35,985 nucleotides of DNA from Pseudomonadota bacterium (GTDB lineage Bacteria; Pseudomonadota; Alphaproteobacteria; Acetobacterales; Acetobacteraceae). The notes beneath the pieces are model-generated. The model did not search any database, was not told the DNA's origin, and saw nothing but the letters and a program-made list of their open reading frames with translations. The stretch spans positions 1 through 35,985 of the forward strand of contig JAKBAV010000013.1 in assembly GCA_021826225.1 (NCBI GenBank). Reading direction: 5' to 3'. The number at the start of each line of letters is the position of its first letter. The stretch's first letter is position 1. This document shows, piece after piece, positions 8,622 to 17,318 of the stretch. Made by a program: the position numbers and the translations under genes.

Positions 8622-9305
8622 ATGACCGCAGCACCTTTGCGTTTCCGCGATGAGCGATTGATGCTGGACCCCGCCGGTGCCGCTTTCTGGCCGGGAAAAC
8701 GCGTGCTCATCGCGGCGGACCCACCTTTCGCCGCTCTCTCCGCTTTTGCCCACCAGCCCGCTGATAGCCGGGGTGCGTTGGAGCGGCTTAACCGGCTGGT
8801 CCGGCTGTACCGCCCGGCGAAAGTCATCATGCTCGGCCATGGCGGCGTTGCCGGGGCGGCCAGGCTGCATAAGGATGAGCGGGCGCGGCTCGCCGCCATG
8901 GCGCGCGAGGCCAGCTTCATCTGGGTTGCCGAGCAGGCCTCGGACCTGCCGGGAAGTTCGGTCGCCATGCATCGCGAGGGGCCGTTCACCTTCCGCCACG
9001 AGCCCTCGGCCAGGCTGGCGCCACGCGAGATTGAGATTTGTGGCGCGCTGCGCCCCTGGGCGAGCATCGATGTGCGGGCAAAGCGTGTCGCCCGGCCATG
9101 CTTCGTGGCCGATGCCAACCGGCTGATGCTCCCGGCTTTCGCCTCGGCCGCCGGGCCGGCCGGCACGATCTCCGGCGGGCTCGATGTGCGCGATTCGGGA
9201 ATTTCGCGGCTGTTTCCACGTGGCCTGCGGGTTTTCCTGCTCGGCCAGGACCAGCTTTTCTCCTTCGCGCTCGAACAACTGGGCCGGATGGCCGAAGTCG
9301 CCTGA
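8622..9305 (+). CDS. Degenerate PdeM-like phosphoesterase homologue (probable pseudoenzyme)
   Basis: This 227-residue protein matches the overall plan of the ligase-associated DNA damage response endonuclease PdeM. It has an N-terminal LDPAGAAFWP segment, a first strand ending in Asp (AADPPF, 31-36), the FRHEP motif (124-128), RPCFVAD (158-164), LPAF (170-173) and a C-terminal LGQDQLF. The metal-binding stations are largely lost compared with the family. The D-x-H pair reads ADPP, the GD station reads LGHGG (71-75), GNHD reads AEQAS (103-107) and GHLHP reads GALRP (141-145). Only Asp33 and His126 remain, so phosphoesterase activity is unlikely. The reading frame is intact, which argues for selection on some other role. 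The upstream ATG at 8580 is less likely. It ends nine bases before photolyase. Confidence 0.7.
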   Translation: MTAAPLRFRDERLMLDPAGAAFWPGKRVLIAADPPFAALSAFAHQPADSRGALERLNRLVRLYRPAKVIMLGHGGVAGAARLHKDERARLAAMAREASFIWVAEQASDLPGSSVAMHREGPFTFRHEPSARLAPREIEICGALRPWASIDVRAKRVARPCFVADANRLMLPAFASAAGPAGTISGGLDVRDSGISRLFPRGLRVFLLGQDQLFSFALEQLGRMAEVA

Positions 9306-9314
9306 CGGGCTGGC

Positions 9315-10718
9315 ATGGCGGTCTCCAGAACCCTCGTCTGGTTGAGGAACGATCTGCGGCTGGAGGATAATCCGGCTGTGGCGGCTGCCTGCGAAAACGG
9401 CGCGCAGGTGGCGCTGCTTTACATACTCGATGAACGCGCCGGGGCGGCAAGCCGCTGGTGGCTGCACCTGTCTCTCACCGCCCTCAGCCGGGACATAGCG
9501 GCGCGCGGCGGGGTGCTGCTCCTGCGCCGTGGCGATCCGGTGGAGATCATCCCCACACTCGCCGGCACGCTCGGGGTTACGGCGGTGCATGCCGCCAGGG
9601 CGTACGAGCCGTATTGGCGCGGCACGGACCGCGCGCTCGATGCCGCCCTGCGGACCCGCAATATCGCCTTCCACCGGCACCTCTCAACCTCGCTCTTCGC
9701 GCCCGAACGCATCACCACGCAAAGCGGCACGTTGTATGGCGTGTTCACGCCCTTCGCCAAGGCGGCACAGGCGGCCGGTGTGCCCGAGGGGTTCGTGCCC
9801 GCGCCGGTAACGATCAACGCCCTCCCCGCCCCCGGCGACAGGCTGGAAGATTGGCGCTTGCTGCCGGAAAAACCCGACTGGGCCGGCGGCATGCGCGCGG
9901 AATGGACACCCGGCGAGGCCGGAGCGCGGGCAAGGCTGGAGGCGTTTCTCGCCGGGCCGGTGAGCGGCTACGCCGCCGCCCGGGATCTGCCCGGCCGGCC
10001 AGGCACCTCAAAACTTTCGCCGCATGTGCATTTTGGCGAGATTTCACAGCGCCTGGTCTGGCACCGCGCCGCGCTGCATCACGGCCCGGGCGCGCAGACC
10101 TTTCTGAAGGAGCTACTCTGGCGCGAATTTTCGCTGAACCTGCTATGGCAGCACGAAGCATTGCGCCGCGCGCCCATCCGCCCAGAATTCGCGGGTTTCC
10201 CCTGGGCGCCGGACAAAACCATGCTGCGCGCCTGGCAACGCGGCCAAACCGGCGTGCCGATCGTCGATGCCGGCATGCGCGAGCTGTGGCAGACCGGCTG
10301 GATGCATAACCGCGTCCGCATGATCGCGGCATCCTATCTAGTGAAGCACCTGCTGCAACCCTGGCAGGATGGCGAGGCCTGGTTCTGGGATACGCTGTGC
10401 GAGGCCGATGAGGCGGCCAATGGCGCCTCCTGGCAGTGGGTGGCCGGGTGCGGCGCCGATGCGGCACCGTATTTCCGTGTGTTCAACCCCGTGCTGCAGG
10501 GCCGCAAGTTCGACACGGATGGCGCCTATGTCCGCCGCTTCGTGCCCGAGCTGGGCAAACTGCCCGATGCCGTGCTGCATGCCCCATGGGAGGCCGATGC
10601 CGATACGCTGGCGCGCGCCGGCGTGCTCCTGGGCAGAACCTACCCGCGCCCGCTGGTCGATCTCGCCACCGGGCGGGACCGCGCTCTGGCGGCCTACGCA
10701 AACGTGAAGAAGAACTAA
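9315..10718 (+). CDS. phrB: Deoxyribodipyrimidine photolyase (class I CPD)
   Basis: This 467-residue flavoprotein uses blue light to split cyclobutane pyrimidine dimers. The N-terminal Rossmann antenna domain starts with LVWLRNDLRLEDNPA. A linker leads to the helical FAD domain with TSKLSPHVHFGEIS (about 231-244), IVDAGMRELWQTGWMHNR (about 317-334), ANGASWQWVAGCG and YFRVFNP. The Asn-Arg pair and the tryptophans of the FAD domain are those of the CPD photolyase group rather than cryptochromes; the antenna chromophore cannot be read off. It begins nine bases after the PdeM-like gene, so the two are probably cotranscribed. It carries no frame damage and has normal length. Confidence 0.94.
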   Translation: MAVSRTLVWLRNDLRLEDNPAVAAACENGAQVALLYILDERAGAASRWWLHLSLTALSRDIAARGGVLLLRRGDPVEIIPTLAGTLGVTAVHAARAYEPYWRGTDRALDAALRTRNIAFHRHLSTSLFAPERITTQSGTLYGVFTPFAKAAQAAGVPEGFVPAPVTINALPAPGDRLEDWRLLPEKPDWAGGMRAEWTPGEAGARARLEAFLAGPVSGYAAARDLPGRPGTSKLSPHVHFGEISQRLVWHRAALHHGPGAQTFLKELLWREFSLNLLWQHEALRRAPIRPEFAGFPWAPDKTMLRAWQRGQTGVPIVDAGMRELWQTGWMHNRVRMIAASYLVKHLLQPWQDGEAWFWDTLCEADEAANGASWQWVAGCGADAAPYFRVFNPVLQGRKFDTDGAYVRRFVPELGKLPDAVLHAPWEADADTLARAGVLLGRTYPRPLVDLATGRDRALAAYANVKKN

Positions 10719-10805
10719 CGCGGCGCATCTTGCAGGCTGTGGATAAAATCGCCATGTCAGAGATGTAATGTCTTTAAGTCGTGCGTTTTTCCGCGGGAAT
10801 TGCGA

Positions 10806-11480
10806 ATGATCCCACGCGGCACCCCGCTGCGGATTGTCGGTGACGTGCATGGTGACGTGAAAGCCTTCGCCGCAGCCGCCGAGACCGACCGGTTCCTCAT
10901 CCAGCTCGGCGACCTGGTGGATGACGGGCCGGACACGGCAGGCGCCTTACGGGTGATGTTCCGGCTGCTCGACGAGAAGCGCGGTATGATGATTCTGGGC
11001 AACCATGACTATAAGCTCGCCCGCGCCCTGCGCGGCGAACGCGTGAATGGCGGCCCCACCTTGCACACCCTCGCCGAATTGCCCGCCGATCTGCGTGACC
11101 GCACACGCGCGGCGTTTCTCGCGGCCCCGGCCTGGGCTGGTGCCGCCGGGCGTGTTTTCGTGCATGGCGGCTTCCACCCCGGCATGTTGGCGGAGGCGCC
11201 GCAGACCATGCCGGAACGCGGCCGCCCCGGTCCGCTTCTGGCCCGCGCGCTGTACGGCCAGACCACGGGGCGGGTGACCGGCGCGGGCAAGCCCGAACGC
11301 CTGCTGCGCTGGGTGGATGATATTCCGGCCGGCTTCACCGTGTATTGCGGGCATGACCAGCGCAGCATGGATGGCCGGCCCTATACCCGTATCGGCAAGC
11401 TGGGCGGCAGCGCCATGTTTCTCGATACCGGCGCCGGCAAAGGCGGGCATTTATCCTGGGTGGATATCGACCCGTTGTGA
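10806..11480 (+). CDS. PPP-type metallophosphatase
   Basis: This 224-residue calcineurin-like phosphatase keeps all core motifs: GDVHGD at 12-17, GDLVDDG at 35-41, GNHD at 65-68, a VHGGF station and a late CGHDQR station. These coordinate two metals. The arrangement resembles bacterial PPP enzymes such as PrpE/ApaH-like and the phosphatase domain of polynucleotide kinase-phosphatases; the natural substrate (protein phosphate, diadenosine tetraphosphate or other) cannot be told. The ATG at 10806 is preceded by GCGGGA. The ORF can extend two codons to a TTG, which is less likely. The gap to photolyase is 87 bases. It converges on the MBL-fold gene with only four bases between the stops. Confidence 0.85.
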   Translation: MIPRGTPLRIVGDVHGDVKAFAAAAETDRFLIQLGDLVDDGPDTAGALRVMFRLLDEKRGMMILGNHDYKLARALRGERVNGGPTLHTLAELPADLRDRTRAAFLAAPAWAGAAGRVFVHGGFHPGMLAEAPQTMPERGRPGPLLARALYGQTTGRVTGAGKPERLLRWVDDIPAGFTVYCGHDQRSMDGRPYTRIGKLGGSAMFLDTGAGKGGHLSWVDIDPL

Positions 11481-11484
11481 GCCG

Positions 11485-12135
11485 TTAATCTCTGGCGAAC
11501 ATCTCCAGAAACGGGTTGAACTGCCGCTCATGGCCGATGCTGGAGCCCGGCCCGTGGCCGCAGGTGAAGGCAAAATCATCGGGCAGGGTCAGAAGTTTTT
11601 CGCGGATAGCGGTTATGAGCTGCTGATGATTGCCATAAGAGCCCAGATCGGTACGGCCGATCGAACCCTGGAACAGCACATCTCCCATAATGCCGAAGCC
11701 GCCGGTGAGATCGAGAAACACCACATGGCCCGGCGTATGGCCGGGGCAATGGCGGACGGTGAATGTGGTGCCGGCCATCTCCACCGTGTCGCCCTCATCG
11801 AGATAGGCCGAGGGCGTGCAGTTGCGCGCCTGCATGCCGTAGCGCGTCGCCATCTGCTCCATCTCGTCAAGAAGAAACTGGTCGGCGGCGTGCGGCCCGA
11901 TAATGGGCGCGCCGGTGCGTTCGGCCAGCTCCGCAGCACCGCCGGCATGGTCGGCATGGCCATGGGTGAGGTAGATGGTCTTCAGCGTGGTGCCGGTTTT
12001 TTCCAGGGCGGCGAGCAGGCGCGGCACGTCGCCGCCGGGATCGACCATGGCGGCTTCCAGCGTTTCGTCATCCCAGAGCAGGGTGCAATTCTGCTGCAAG
12101 GGCGTTACCGGGATCACGCCGATTTTAAGCGCCAT
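11485..12135 (-). CDS. MBL-fold hydrolase, glyoxalase-II-like (YcbL type)
   Basis: This 216-residue metallo-beta-lactamase-fold hydrolase has the zinc motif THGHADH at 57-63, then CPGHTPGH, a GDVLF station with the bridging Asp, and CGHGPGS near the C-terminus. It lacks the long C-terminal helical domain of classical glyoxalase II, matching the shorter YcbL-like group, which hydrolyses S-lactoylglutathione weakly or has unknown substrates. It is the last gene of the minus-strand run. Its start overlaps the end of thrS by 11 bases, so it is probably translationally coupled. With only four bases between its stop and the converging phosphatase gene, there is no room for a separate terminator. 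Confidence 0.88.
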   Translation of the reverse strand: MALKIGVIPVTPLQQNCTLLWDDETLEAAMVDPGGDVPRLLAALEKTGTTLKTIYLTHGHADHAGGAAELAERTGAPIIGPHAADQFLLDEMEQMATRYGMQARNCTPSAYLDEGDTVEMAGTTFTVRHCPGHTPGHVVFLDLTGGFGIMGDVLFQGSIGRTDLGSYGNHQQLITAIREKLLTLPDDFAFTCGHGPGSSIGHERQFNPFLEMFARD

Positions 12136-14068
12136 GTTTTGCCTCCCCCCGCAGATCGGGTGGCATGGCTTCAGCCTTCAGCAAAGCGATGGCTTGTTGC
12201 AGGGGGAGGATTTCCTGCGCGGCACCACCCAGGCGGCGCAAGGCCACGGTTCGCTCCTCGGCCTCCTTCCGCCCCACGACCAGAATGTTGGGCACGTGAT
12301 GCAGGGAATGGTCGCGGATTTTCGCCTGGATTTTCTGGTTGCTGACATCGAGTTCCACGGTCAGCCCCGCCACCCGCAGCGCCGTGGCCACCTCGGCCGC
12401 ATAGTCATCGGCATCGGAGACGATGGTCGCGACCACCACCTGGGTGGGGGCGAGCCAGAGCGGGAAGCGCCCGGCATATTGCTCGATGAGAATACCGAGA
12501 AAACGCTCGAAACTGCCGATGATGGCGCGGTGCAGCATCACCGGCCGGGCGCGCGCGGAATCGGCCGTTACATATTCGGCATCGAGCCGCTCGGGCATAA
12601 CAAAATCGACCTGCAGCGTGCCGCATTGCCAGTCGCGGCCGATGGCATCGCGCAGCACGAATTCCAGCTTGGGACCGTAAAACGCGCCCTCCCCCTGGTT
12701 CAACGTCGTGGTCACCCCGGCCATTTCGCAGGCGGTCTTCAGCGCTCCCTCGGCCCGGTCCCAGACTTCATCAGCGCCCGCGCGCTCATCCGGACGGTCC
12801 GAGAATTTCACCGCGAAGCTCTCAAAACCAAAGTCTTTATAGACGGATTCGAGCAGCTCCACGAATTTGACGGTCTCCGAGGCGATCTGATCCTCGGTGC
12901 AGAAAATATGCGCGTCATCCTGCGTGAAGGCGCGCACGCGCATGATGCCGTGCAGCGCGCCGGAGGGCTCGTAGCGGTGGCAGGAGCCGAATTCCGCCAT
13001 GCGCAGCGGCAATTGCCGGTAGGAGCGCAGGCCCTGCTTGAAAATCTGGACATGGCAGGGGCAGTTCATCGGCTTCAGCGCGAGGGTCGATTCTTCCTCG
13101 ACAACCTCGGCTATAAACATGTTTTTGCGGTATTTTTCCCAGTGGCCAGACTTCTCCCAGAGCTTGCGGTCGACAAGTTGCGGGGTCCGCACCTCCTCAT
13201 AGCCATTCCGCTCCAGCCGGCGGCGGATATACTCCTCCACCGTGCGGTACAGCTTCCAGCCCTTGGCATGCCAGAAAATGGAGCCCACCGCCTCTTCCTG
13301 GATATGGAACAGGTCCATCTCGCGGCCGATGCGGCGATGGTCGCGGCGCTCGGCTTCCTCAAGCTGGGTCAGATAGGCGTCCAGCTCCTTCTGGTCGCGC
13401 CAGGCGGTGCCGTAGATGCGGCTCAGCATCGGGTTCTTGGCATTGCCGCGCCAATACGCCCCCGCGGTTTTCTGCAGCTTGAAAGCGGTGCCGATATCCC
13501 CGGTGGAGCGTAAGTGAGGCCCGCGGCACAGATCAAGCCATGCGCCCTGGCGGTAGATGGTAATGGTCTCAGAGGGTGGAAGATCGCGGATCAGCTCAGC
13601 CTTGAAGCGTTCCCCCTTGTCTTCAAAGTATTTTACCGCCACGTCGCGGTCCCACTCCTCGCGCGTGAAGGTCTCGTTGCGCGCCACCAGCTCGCGCATC
13701 TTCGCCTCGATGGCCGGCAGATCTTCCGGGGTGAACGGCTCGTTGCGGTAGAAATCGTAATAGAAGCCGTTCTCGATGGACGGGCCAATGGTAACCTGCG
13801 TTCCGGGGTACAAAGCCTGCACCGCCTCGGCCATCAGATGCGCGGCATCGTGGCGGATCAGCTCCAGCGCCGCCGGATCCTTGCGGGTAATGAATTTAAC
13901 CTGCGCGTCCGCGGTAATCGCGCGCGCCATATCCTGCTCCTGGCCATCCACCACCATCACCAGCGCGGCGCGGGCGAGGCCCGGGCCGATGGCTTCCGCG
14001 ATGGCCGTGCCCGTCACCGCGGCATCGAAGGCGCGCTGGGAACCGTCGGGCAATGTAATGGTGGGCAT
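12125..14068 (-). CDS. thrS: Threonyl-tRNA synthetase
   Basis: This 647-residue class II synthetase charges tRNA-Thr. It has an N-terminal TGS domain (about 1-60), an editing domain with the H-x3-H motif RHDAAH (His73, His77), and the catalytic core. The core shows MNCPCH (zinc-binding Cys), [18 protein letters not shown] (motif 2) and [14 protein letters not shown] (motif 3), followed by the anticodon-binding domain. I chose the ATG at 14068 because [10 protein letters not shown] is the usual start. An in-frame extension upstream to 14899 only runs through the opposite frame of the glycosyltransferase gene. A GAGAGAG-rich ribosome binding site precedes the ATG. It lies 46 bases after the GT9 gene. 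Confidence 0.97.
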   Translation of the reverse strand: MPTITLPDGSQRAFDAAVTGTAIAEAIGPGLARAALVMVVDGQEQDMARAITADAQVKFITRKDPAALELIRHDAAHLMAEAVQALYPGTQVTIGPSIENGFYYDFYRNEPFTPEDLPAIEAKMRELVARNETFTREEWDRDVAVKYFEDKGERFKAELIRDLPPSETITIYRQGAWLDLCRGPHLRSTGDIGTAFKLQKTAGAYWRGNAKNPMLSRIYGTAWRDQKELDAYLTQLEEAERRDHRRIGREMDLFHIQEEAVGSIFWHAKGWKLYRTVEEYIRRRLERNGYEEVRTPQLVDRKLWEKSGHWEKYRKNMFIAEVVEEESTLALKPMNCPCHVQIFKQGLRSYRQLPLRMAEFGSCHRYEPSGALHGIMRVRAFTQDDAHIFCTEDQIASETVKFVELLESVYKDFGFESFAVKFSDRPDERAGADEVWDRAEGALKTACEMAGVTTTLNQGEGAFYGPKLEFVLRDAIGRDWQCGTLQVDFVMPERLDAEYVTADSARARPVMLHRAIIGSFERFLGILIEQYAGRFPLWLAPTQVVVATIVSDADDYAAEVATALRVAGLTVELDVSNQKIQAKIRDHSLHHVPNILVVGRKEAEERTVALRRLGGAAQEILPLQQAIALLKAEAMPPDLRGEAKHGA

Positions 14069-14114
14069 TATCTCTCTCTCGCTATAAAGTCCGGGGGCTG
14101 TAAAACTCCGGGCG

Positions 14115-14990
14115 TTATGGCAGGGCGGCAAGCACTTGCGCAACCGGCAGATCACGCAGATTTGGCGCGCGGAGAATAACGGGCCAGCCGCCATCGGGAT
14201 AACGCGGCGCGGTAAGCGCGGGGGCGGAAGCGGCGGAAAACAGCGAAATGCACGGCACACCCAGAGCGGCGGCCAGGTGCATCGGCCCGGTATCATTGCC
14301 GATGGCGAGTGCCGCGCCCCGCAACACGCTGGCCAGCTGGGCAAAGTCGGTTCTGCCGGTAAGGTCGATGCCACCAATGGTTTTAGCCAGCGGCGTCTCG
14401 CCCGCCGTGCCCACGACGACCGCTGGCATGTCCAAAGCCGCGACGATTTCGCGGAATTTTTCCGCTGGAAAGCGTTTTTCCGGGCGGTGCGGGGCCGCGC
14501 CGGGCACCAGCACGGCGTAATGGCGCGGCAGGTCCGGCACCGGAGCGGCGAGCCAGGAAAGGTCCGGCACGGGCAGGTGCCGTATGCCCGCGAGGCGCAA
14601 TTGCTGCTCCAACCGCTCGCGCGTGTGCAGGGTGGCGCGGTTGGGGGCATCCGGAAAGGCGCAGCCCGGGGCTGTGCCCGACCAGGGTGGCCGCCCTGCC
14701 AGGGTAAAGTAGCGGGTCGAGCGGCCGGAGGTTTGCAGGTCGTATACCATGGCGAATCCGCGTAACTGGCGGTGCAGGCGCAGCAAACCAGAAAAGTCCC
14801 ACCAATCAGGCCGGATATCCACCGCGATACGGTCGAACCACGGCGAGGCCGCCAGCAATGGCGCATAGAGCCGTGTCGTAAGGAGTGTGATCTCGGCATC
14901 GGGATGCTGCGCGCGGATCGCCGCCATGGCCGGGAAGGAGAGCACGATGTCCCCCAGCGCGCCGTGGCGGATGACGAGCACGCGGCTCAT
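14115..14990 (-). CDS. Glycosyltransferase family 9 (heptosyltransferase-like)
   Basis: This 291-residue GT-B protein shows the GT9 pattern: RHGALGDIV at 8-16, [13 protein letters not shown] at about 163-175 and the donor-site motif [10 protein letters not shown] at 231-240. The family transfers ADP-heptose or related sugars to lipid A-core in the cytoplasm, so an LPS core role is likely. Whether this one uses heptose is not decidable from sequence alone, and Acetobacteraceae-type LPS cores may differ. It is shorter than WaaF/WaaC (about 320-350 residues). The start overlaps the end of the upstream GT4 gene by four bases (ATGA). Confidence 0.85.
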   Translation of the reverse strand: MSRVLVIRHGALGDIVLSFPAMAAIRAQHPDAEITLLTTRLYAPLLAASPWFDRIAVDIRPDWWDFSGLLRLHRQLRGFAMVYDLQTSGRSTRYFTLAGRPPWSGTAPGCAFPDAPNRATLHTRERLEQQLRLAGIRHLPVPDLSWLAAPVPDLPRHYAVLVPGAAPHRPEKRFPAEKFREIVAALDMPAVVVGTAGETPLAKTIGGIDLTGRTDFAQLASVLRGAALAIGNDTGPMHLAAALGVPCISLFSAASAPALTAPRYPDGGWPVILRAPNLRDLPVAQVLAALP

Positions 14991-16141
14991 CCCAGCAGCT
15001 CCGCGTAAATATCCAGCACTTTGTCCTGCATCACCCGCAGGGAAAAATTCCGCATGACATGCGCCCGCGCCTGGGCGCCGAAGGCGATGCGCGCGGCAAC
15101 GTCCTGGTCCAGCACGCCGTCGAGCATCTCGGCCAGGGCGGGGGCGCTGTTCGGCGGCACCAGCAAGCCACTCATCCCGTTCGTGATGGTCTCGCGCGCG
15201 CCGCCATGGTCGGCCGCCACCACCACGCGGCCCATGGCCTGCGCCTCCACGATGGTGCGCCCGAACGCCTCCGCTGTGGTTGAGCAGTTCACCACGACAT
15301 CCGCCAGCATCAGCGCGGCCGGCATGTCATCGGCATGGCCGACGATGCGCAGCCGGTCCGCGACGCCCAATTTTTCAGCCAAAGCAACAAGCTCCGCCGT
15401 ATAGCCGATGCGGCCCTGATCCGAGCCCACCAATATGCCGAGCGCCTCCTTATGGCGCATCTCCGCCAAGGCGCGGATGAACAGCCTCTGCCCCTTCCAC
15501 CCGGTCAGCCTTCCCGGCAGCATGATGGCCGGCTGACCGGCCTCCGCCCGCCAGGCCCGGGCCAGACGCACCGAGCGGTCGCCGCGCACGGCATCGGGGT
15601 TGAACATCGCGGTATCAACGCCGCCATGCACCACCCTCACCTTCTCAGCCCCCACGCCGTAGCGCGCCTGGATGAGTGCCGCGATGTAATGGCTGACCGC
15701 GACGACCCGCGCGCCGCGCACCATGACCTGGTTATAGCGGTGCTTGAGCCGGGTATTTTCACTATAGCTGCCATGATAGGTGGTCACGAGCGGGATGCCG
15801 CGCCGTTTCGCGGCGGCATAGGCCGACCATGCCGGCGCGCGGGAATGGGCATGGATCAGGCCGACCTCGTTAGCGCTGATTATCTCAGCCAGCTTTTTAC
15901 CGTTACGCCATATTTTTAAAGGATTTTTGGTCGCCATGTCCAGCGGGATAAGCTCGACGCCGGCACGCAATGCCGCGGCGGCGAGATGGCCGTTCTCCGC
16001 GGCGATCAAGGCGCGATGCCCCGCCGCCCGCACCGCTTCGGCAATCTCGACGGCCACGCGCTCCGCGCCGCCATGGTCCAGACGGGGCAGTACCTGGAGA
16101 ATCGTTTGACGGCGCTCGATCATAGCGGCGGGCGGTAACAT
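14987..16141 (-). CDS. Glycosyltransferase family 4
   Basis: This 384-residue GT-B glycosyltransferase has the N-terminal QVLPRLDHGGAERVAVEIA motif and a central LPGRLTGWKGQRLFIRALA donor-domain start. The retaining E-x7-E motif is EAFGRTIVE, in the late third of the protein, and GGARETITNGMSGLLV follows. These are typical of GT4 enzymes that build LPS core or exopolysaccharide from nucleotide sugars. It heads the minus-strand run that continues into GT9, thrS and the MBL hydrolase. Two starts are possible, ATG 16141 and ATG 16123 (MIERRQTILQVL); neither has a clear ribosome binding site. It is divergent from the hydrolase gene at 16168, so the short interval must hold both promoters. Confidence 0.88.
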   Translation of the reverse strand: MLPPAAMIERRQTILQVLPRLDHGGAERVAVEIAEAVRAAGHRALIAAENGHLAAAALRAGVELIPLDMATKNPLKIWRNGKKLAEIISANEVGLIHAHSRAPAWSAYAAAKRRGIPLVTTYHGSYSENTRLKHRYNQVMVRGARVVAVSHYIAALIQARYGVGAEKVRVVHGGVDTAMFNPDAVRGDRSVRLARAWRAEAGQPAIMLPGRLTGWKGQRLFIRALAEMRHKEALGILVGSDQGRIGYTAELVALAEKLGVADRLRIVGHADDMPAALMLADVVVNCSTTAEAFGRTIVEAQAMGRVVVAADHGGARETITNGMSGLLVPPNSAPALAEMLDGVLDQDVAARIAFGAQARAHVMRNFSLRVMQDKVLDIYAELLG

Positions 16142-16167
16142 GGATTATCGAGGAAGGGGAGATTGCC

Positions 16168-16908
16168 ATGCCGAGTATTTTTCGCGAACCGGATATTGCG
16201 CTGGCCTATGAATATCTGCCGGGCGCGGCACCCGTGGTGGTTTTCTGCCCGGGCTATGCCTCGGACATGCACGGCACCAAGGCGCTGGCGCTGGAGGCGG
16301 ATTGCCGGGCGCGCGGCCAGGCAATGCTGCGCTTCGATTATGCCGGGCATGGGCAATCCGGCGGCGATTTTCTGGAGGGCAGCATCGGTGCCTGGGCGGC
16401 GGATGCGGCGCATATTCTGCAAAACCTGGTCCCGGCGCAGCCGGTCGTGCTGGTAGGTTCGTCCATGGGGGGCTGGATTGCCTTGCTTCTGGCGCGGACC
16501 ATGGCGCGGCAACTGGTGGGGTTGGTCCTCATAGCCCCGGCGGCGGATTTCACCGAAGCGCTGGTTCGCCCCAGCCTCACCCCGGCGCAGCTTGCCGAGC
16601 TGCACGGTAAGGGCGTACTGTATCAGGCGAGCGAATATGGCGCGCCTTTGCCGCTGACGCTGAAATTCCTCGACGAAGGCGCCCGGCACCTTCTGCTCGG
16701 CGGCAAAATCGGGGTGCGCTGCCCGGTTACGATTCTGCACGGCATGCGTGATGAGGCGGTGCCGTGGCAGCATAGCCTGCGGACCGCAGAGGCGCTGGAG
16801 AGCGAGGCGGTGAAGCTCATTTTCGTGAAGGATGGCGACCACCGCCTGTCCCGCCCCGCGGATCTGGCGCTGCTGCGGGCGGCTGTGGCGGGGTTGCCCC
16901 CCGCCTGA
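16168..16908 (+). CDS. Alpha/beta hydrolase (ABHD10-like serine esterase)
   Basis: This 246-residue alpha/beta hydrolase has its nucleophile in GSSMG (97-101, Ser99). The likely acid is Asp195 (GMRDEAVP) and the likely base is His225 (DGDHRLS). Residues 28-36 (PGYASDMHG) supply the oxyanion region. FDYAGHGQSGG and VGSSMGGWIALL resemble mitochondrial ABHD10 and its alphaproteobacterial relatives, which act as esterases or S-depalmitoylases; the substrate here is unknown. A good ribosome binding site (GGAAGGGGAG) precedes the ATG. It is divergent from the GT4 gene. Confidence 0.85.
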   Translation: MPSIFREPDIALAYEYLPGAAPVVVFCPGYASDMHGTKALALEADCRARGQAMLRFDYAGHGQSGGDFLEGSIGAWAADAAHILQNLVPAQPVVLVGSSMGGWIALLLARTMARQLVGLVLIAPAADFTEALVRPSLTPAQLAELHGKGVLYQASEYGAPLPLTLKFLDEGARHLLLGGKIGVRCPVTILHGMRDEAVPWQHSLRTAEALESEAVKLIFVKDGDHRLSRPADLALLRAAVAGLPPA

Positions 16909-17019
16909 ACCCCTGAGCCGAGGCGTTGAAAATGGCGCCATATTACAATATCATCCAGCGATGGTCCGGCGGCGCCTATTATACTGGCGGATTCTGCTGA
17001 ACGGATGATAAGTACACAC

Positions 17020-17058
17020 ATGAATCAGGATCCGCCCTTGCCAGGCAAACACTCATGA
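17020..17058 (+). CDS. 12-residue mini-ORF overlapping the next start
   Basis: ATG 17020 opens a 12-codon frame (MNQDPPLPGKHS) whose TGA overlaps the ATG of the 87-residue gene as ATGA (17055-17058). A GGATGATAAG stretch lies upstream at moderate distance. The overlap geometry is that of translational coupling, so it may be a leader peptide. There is no composition or homology evidence, and chance is quite possible for so short a frame. Confidence 0.25.
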   Translation: MNQDPPLPGKHS

Positions 17059-17318
17059 CCGCGCCGTTAGGCAGTGGCGCGCCGGAATTCCCGCCGGAAT
17101 TCATGGAAGTAGCAGCCGGCCTTACGGTCCCCGCCGCGCTCCAGCCCAGCATAGAGCGGCATCGCGCGCATCTGGCGCAGCTCATCCTTTCGCTGCGCGC
17201 CGCTTTCGTCCCGGAAGCCCAGATCGAAGCCAGCATCAGAACGCTCAGCGCCTCATACCGCGCCGAGCTTATCCAGGTCCTCAAATCATTGATGAAGGAT
17301 GATCATGCACCAGACTAA
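17055..17318 (+). CDS. Small helical protein coupled to diguanylate cyclase
   Basis: This is an 87-residue soluble protein that I do not recognise. After a Pro/Gly-rich start (residues 1-30) it is predicted to be helical, with two amphipathic stretches (IERHRAHLAQLILSLRAAF and IRTLSASYRAELIQVLKSL) that could form a helical hairpin or dimer. There is no signal peptide or membrane segment. Its last 14 bases overlap the start of the diguanylate cyclase gene, implying coupled translation and a possible partner or regulatory role. The DNA has a 10-base direct repeat (GCCGGAATTC) near its start. The ribosome binding site is weak, which fits coupling to the mini-ORF upstream. Confidence 0.6.
   Translation: MTAPLGSGAPEFPPEFMEVAAGLTVPAALQPSIERHRAHLAQLILSLRAAFVPEAQIEASIRTLSASYRAELIQVLKSLMKDDHAPD

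Noticed and set aside
11975-13513. 512-residue plus-strand open frame opposite thrS
   Set aside because: It is the complement of the ThrS catalytic core and has no family features.
14069-14899. In-frame N-terminal extension of thrS of about 277 residues
   Set aside because: It reads through the GT9 gene in another frame, has arginine/alanine/proline-rich shadow composition, and the true ThrS start [10 protein letters not shown] lies at 14068 with its own ribosome binding site.
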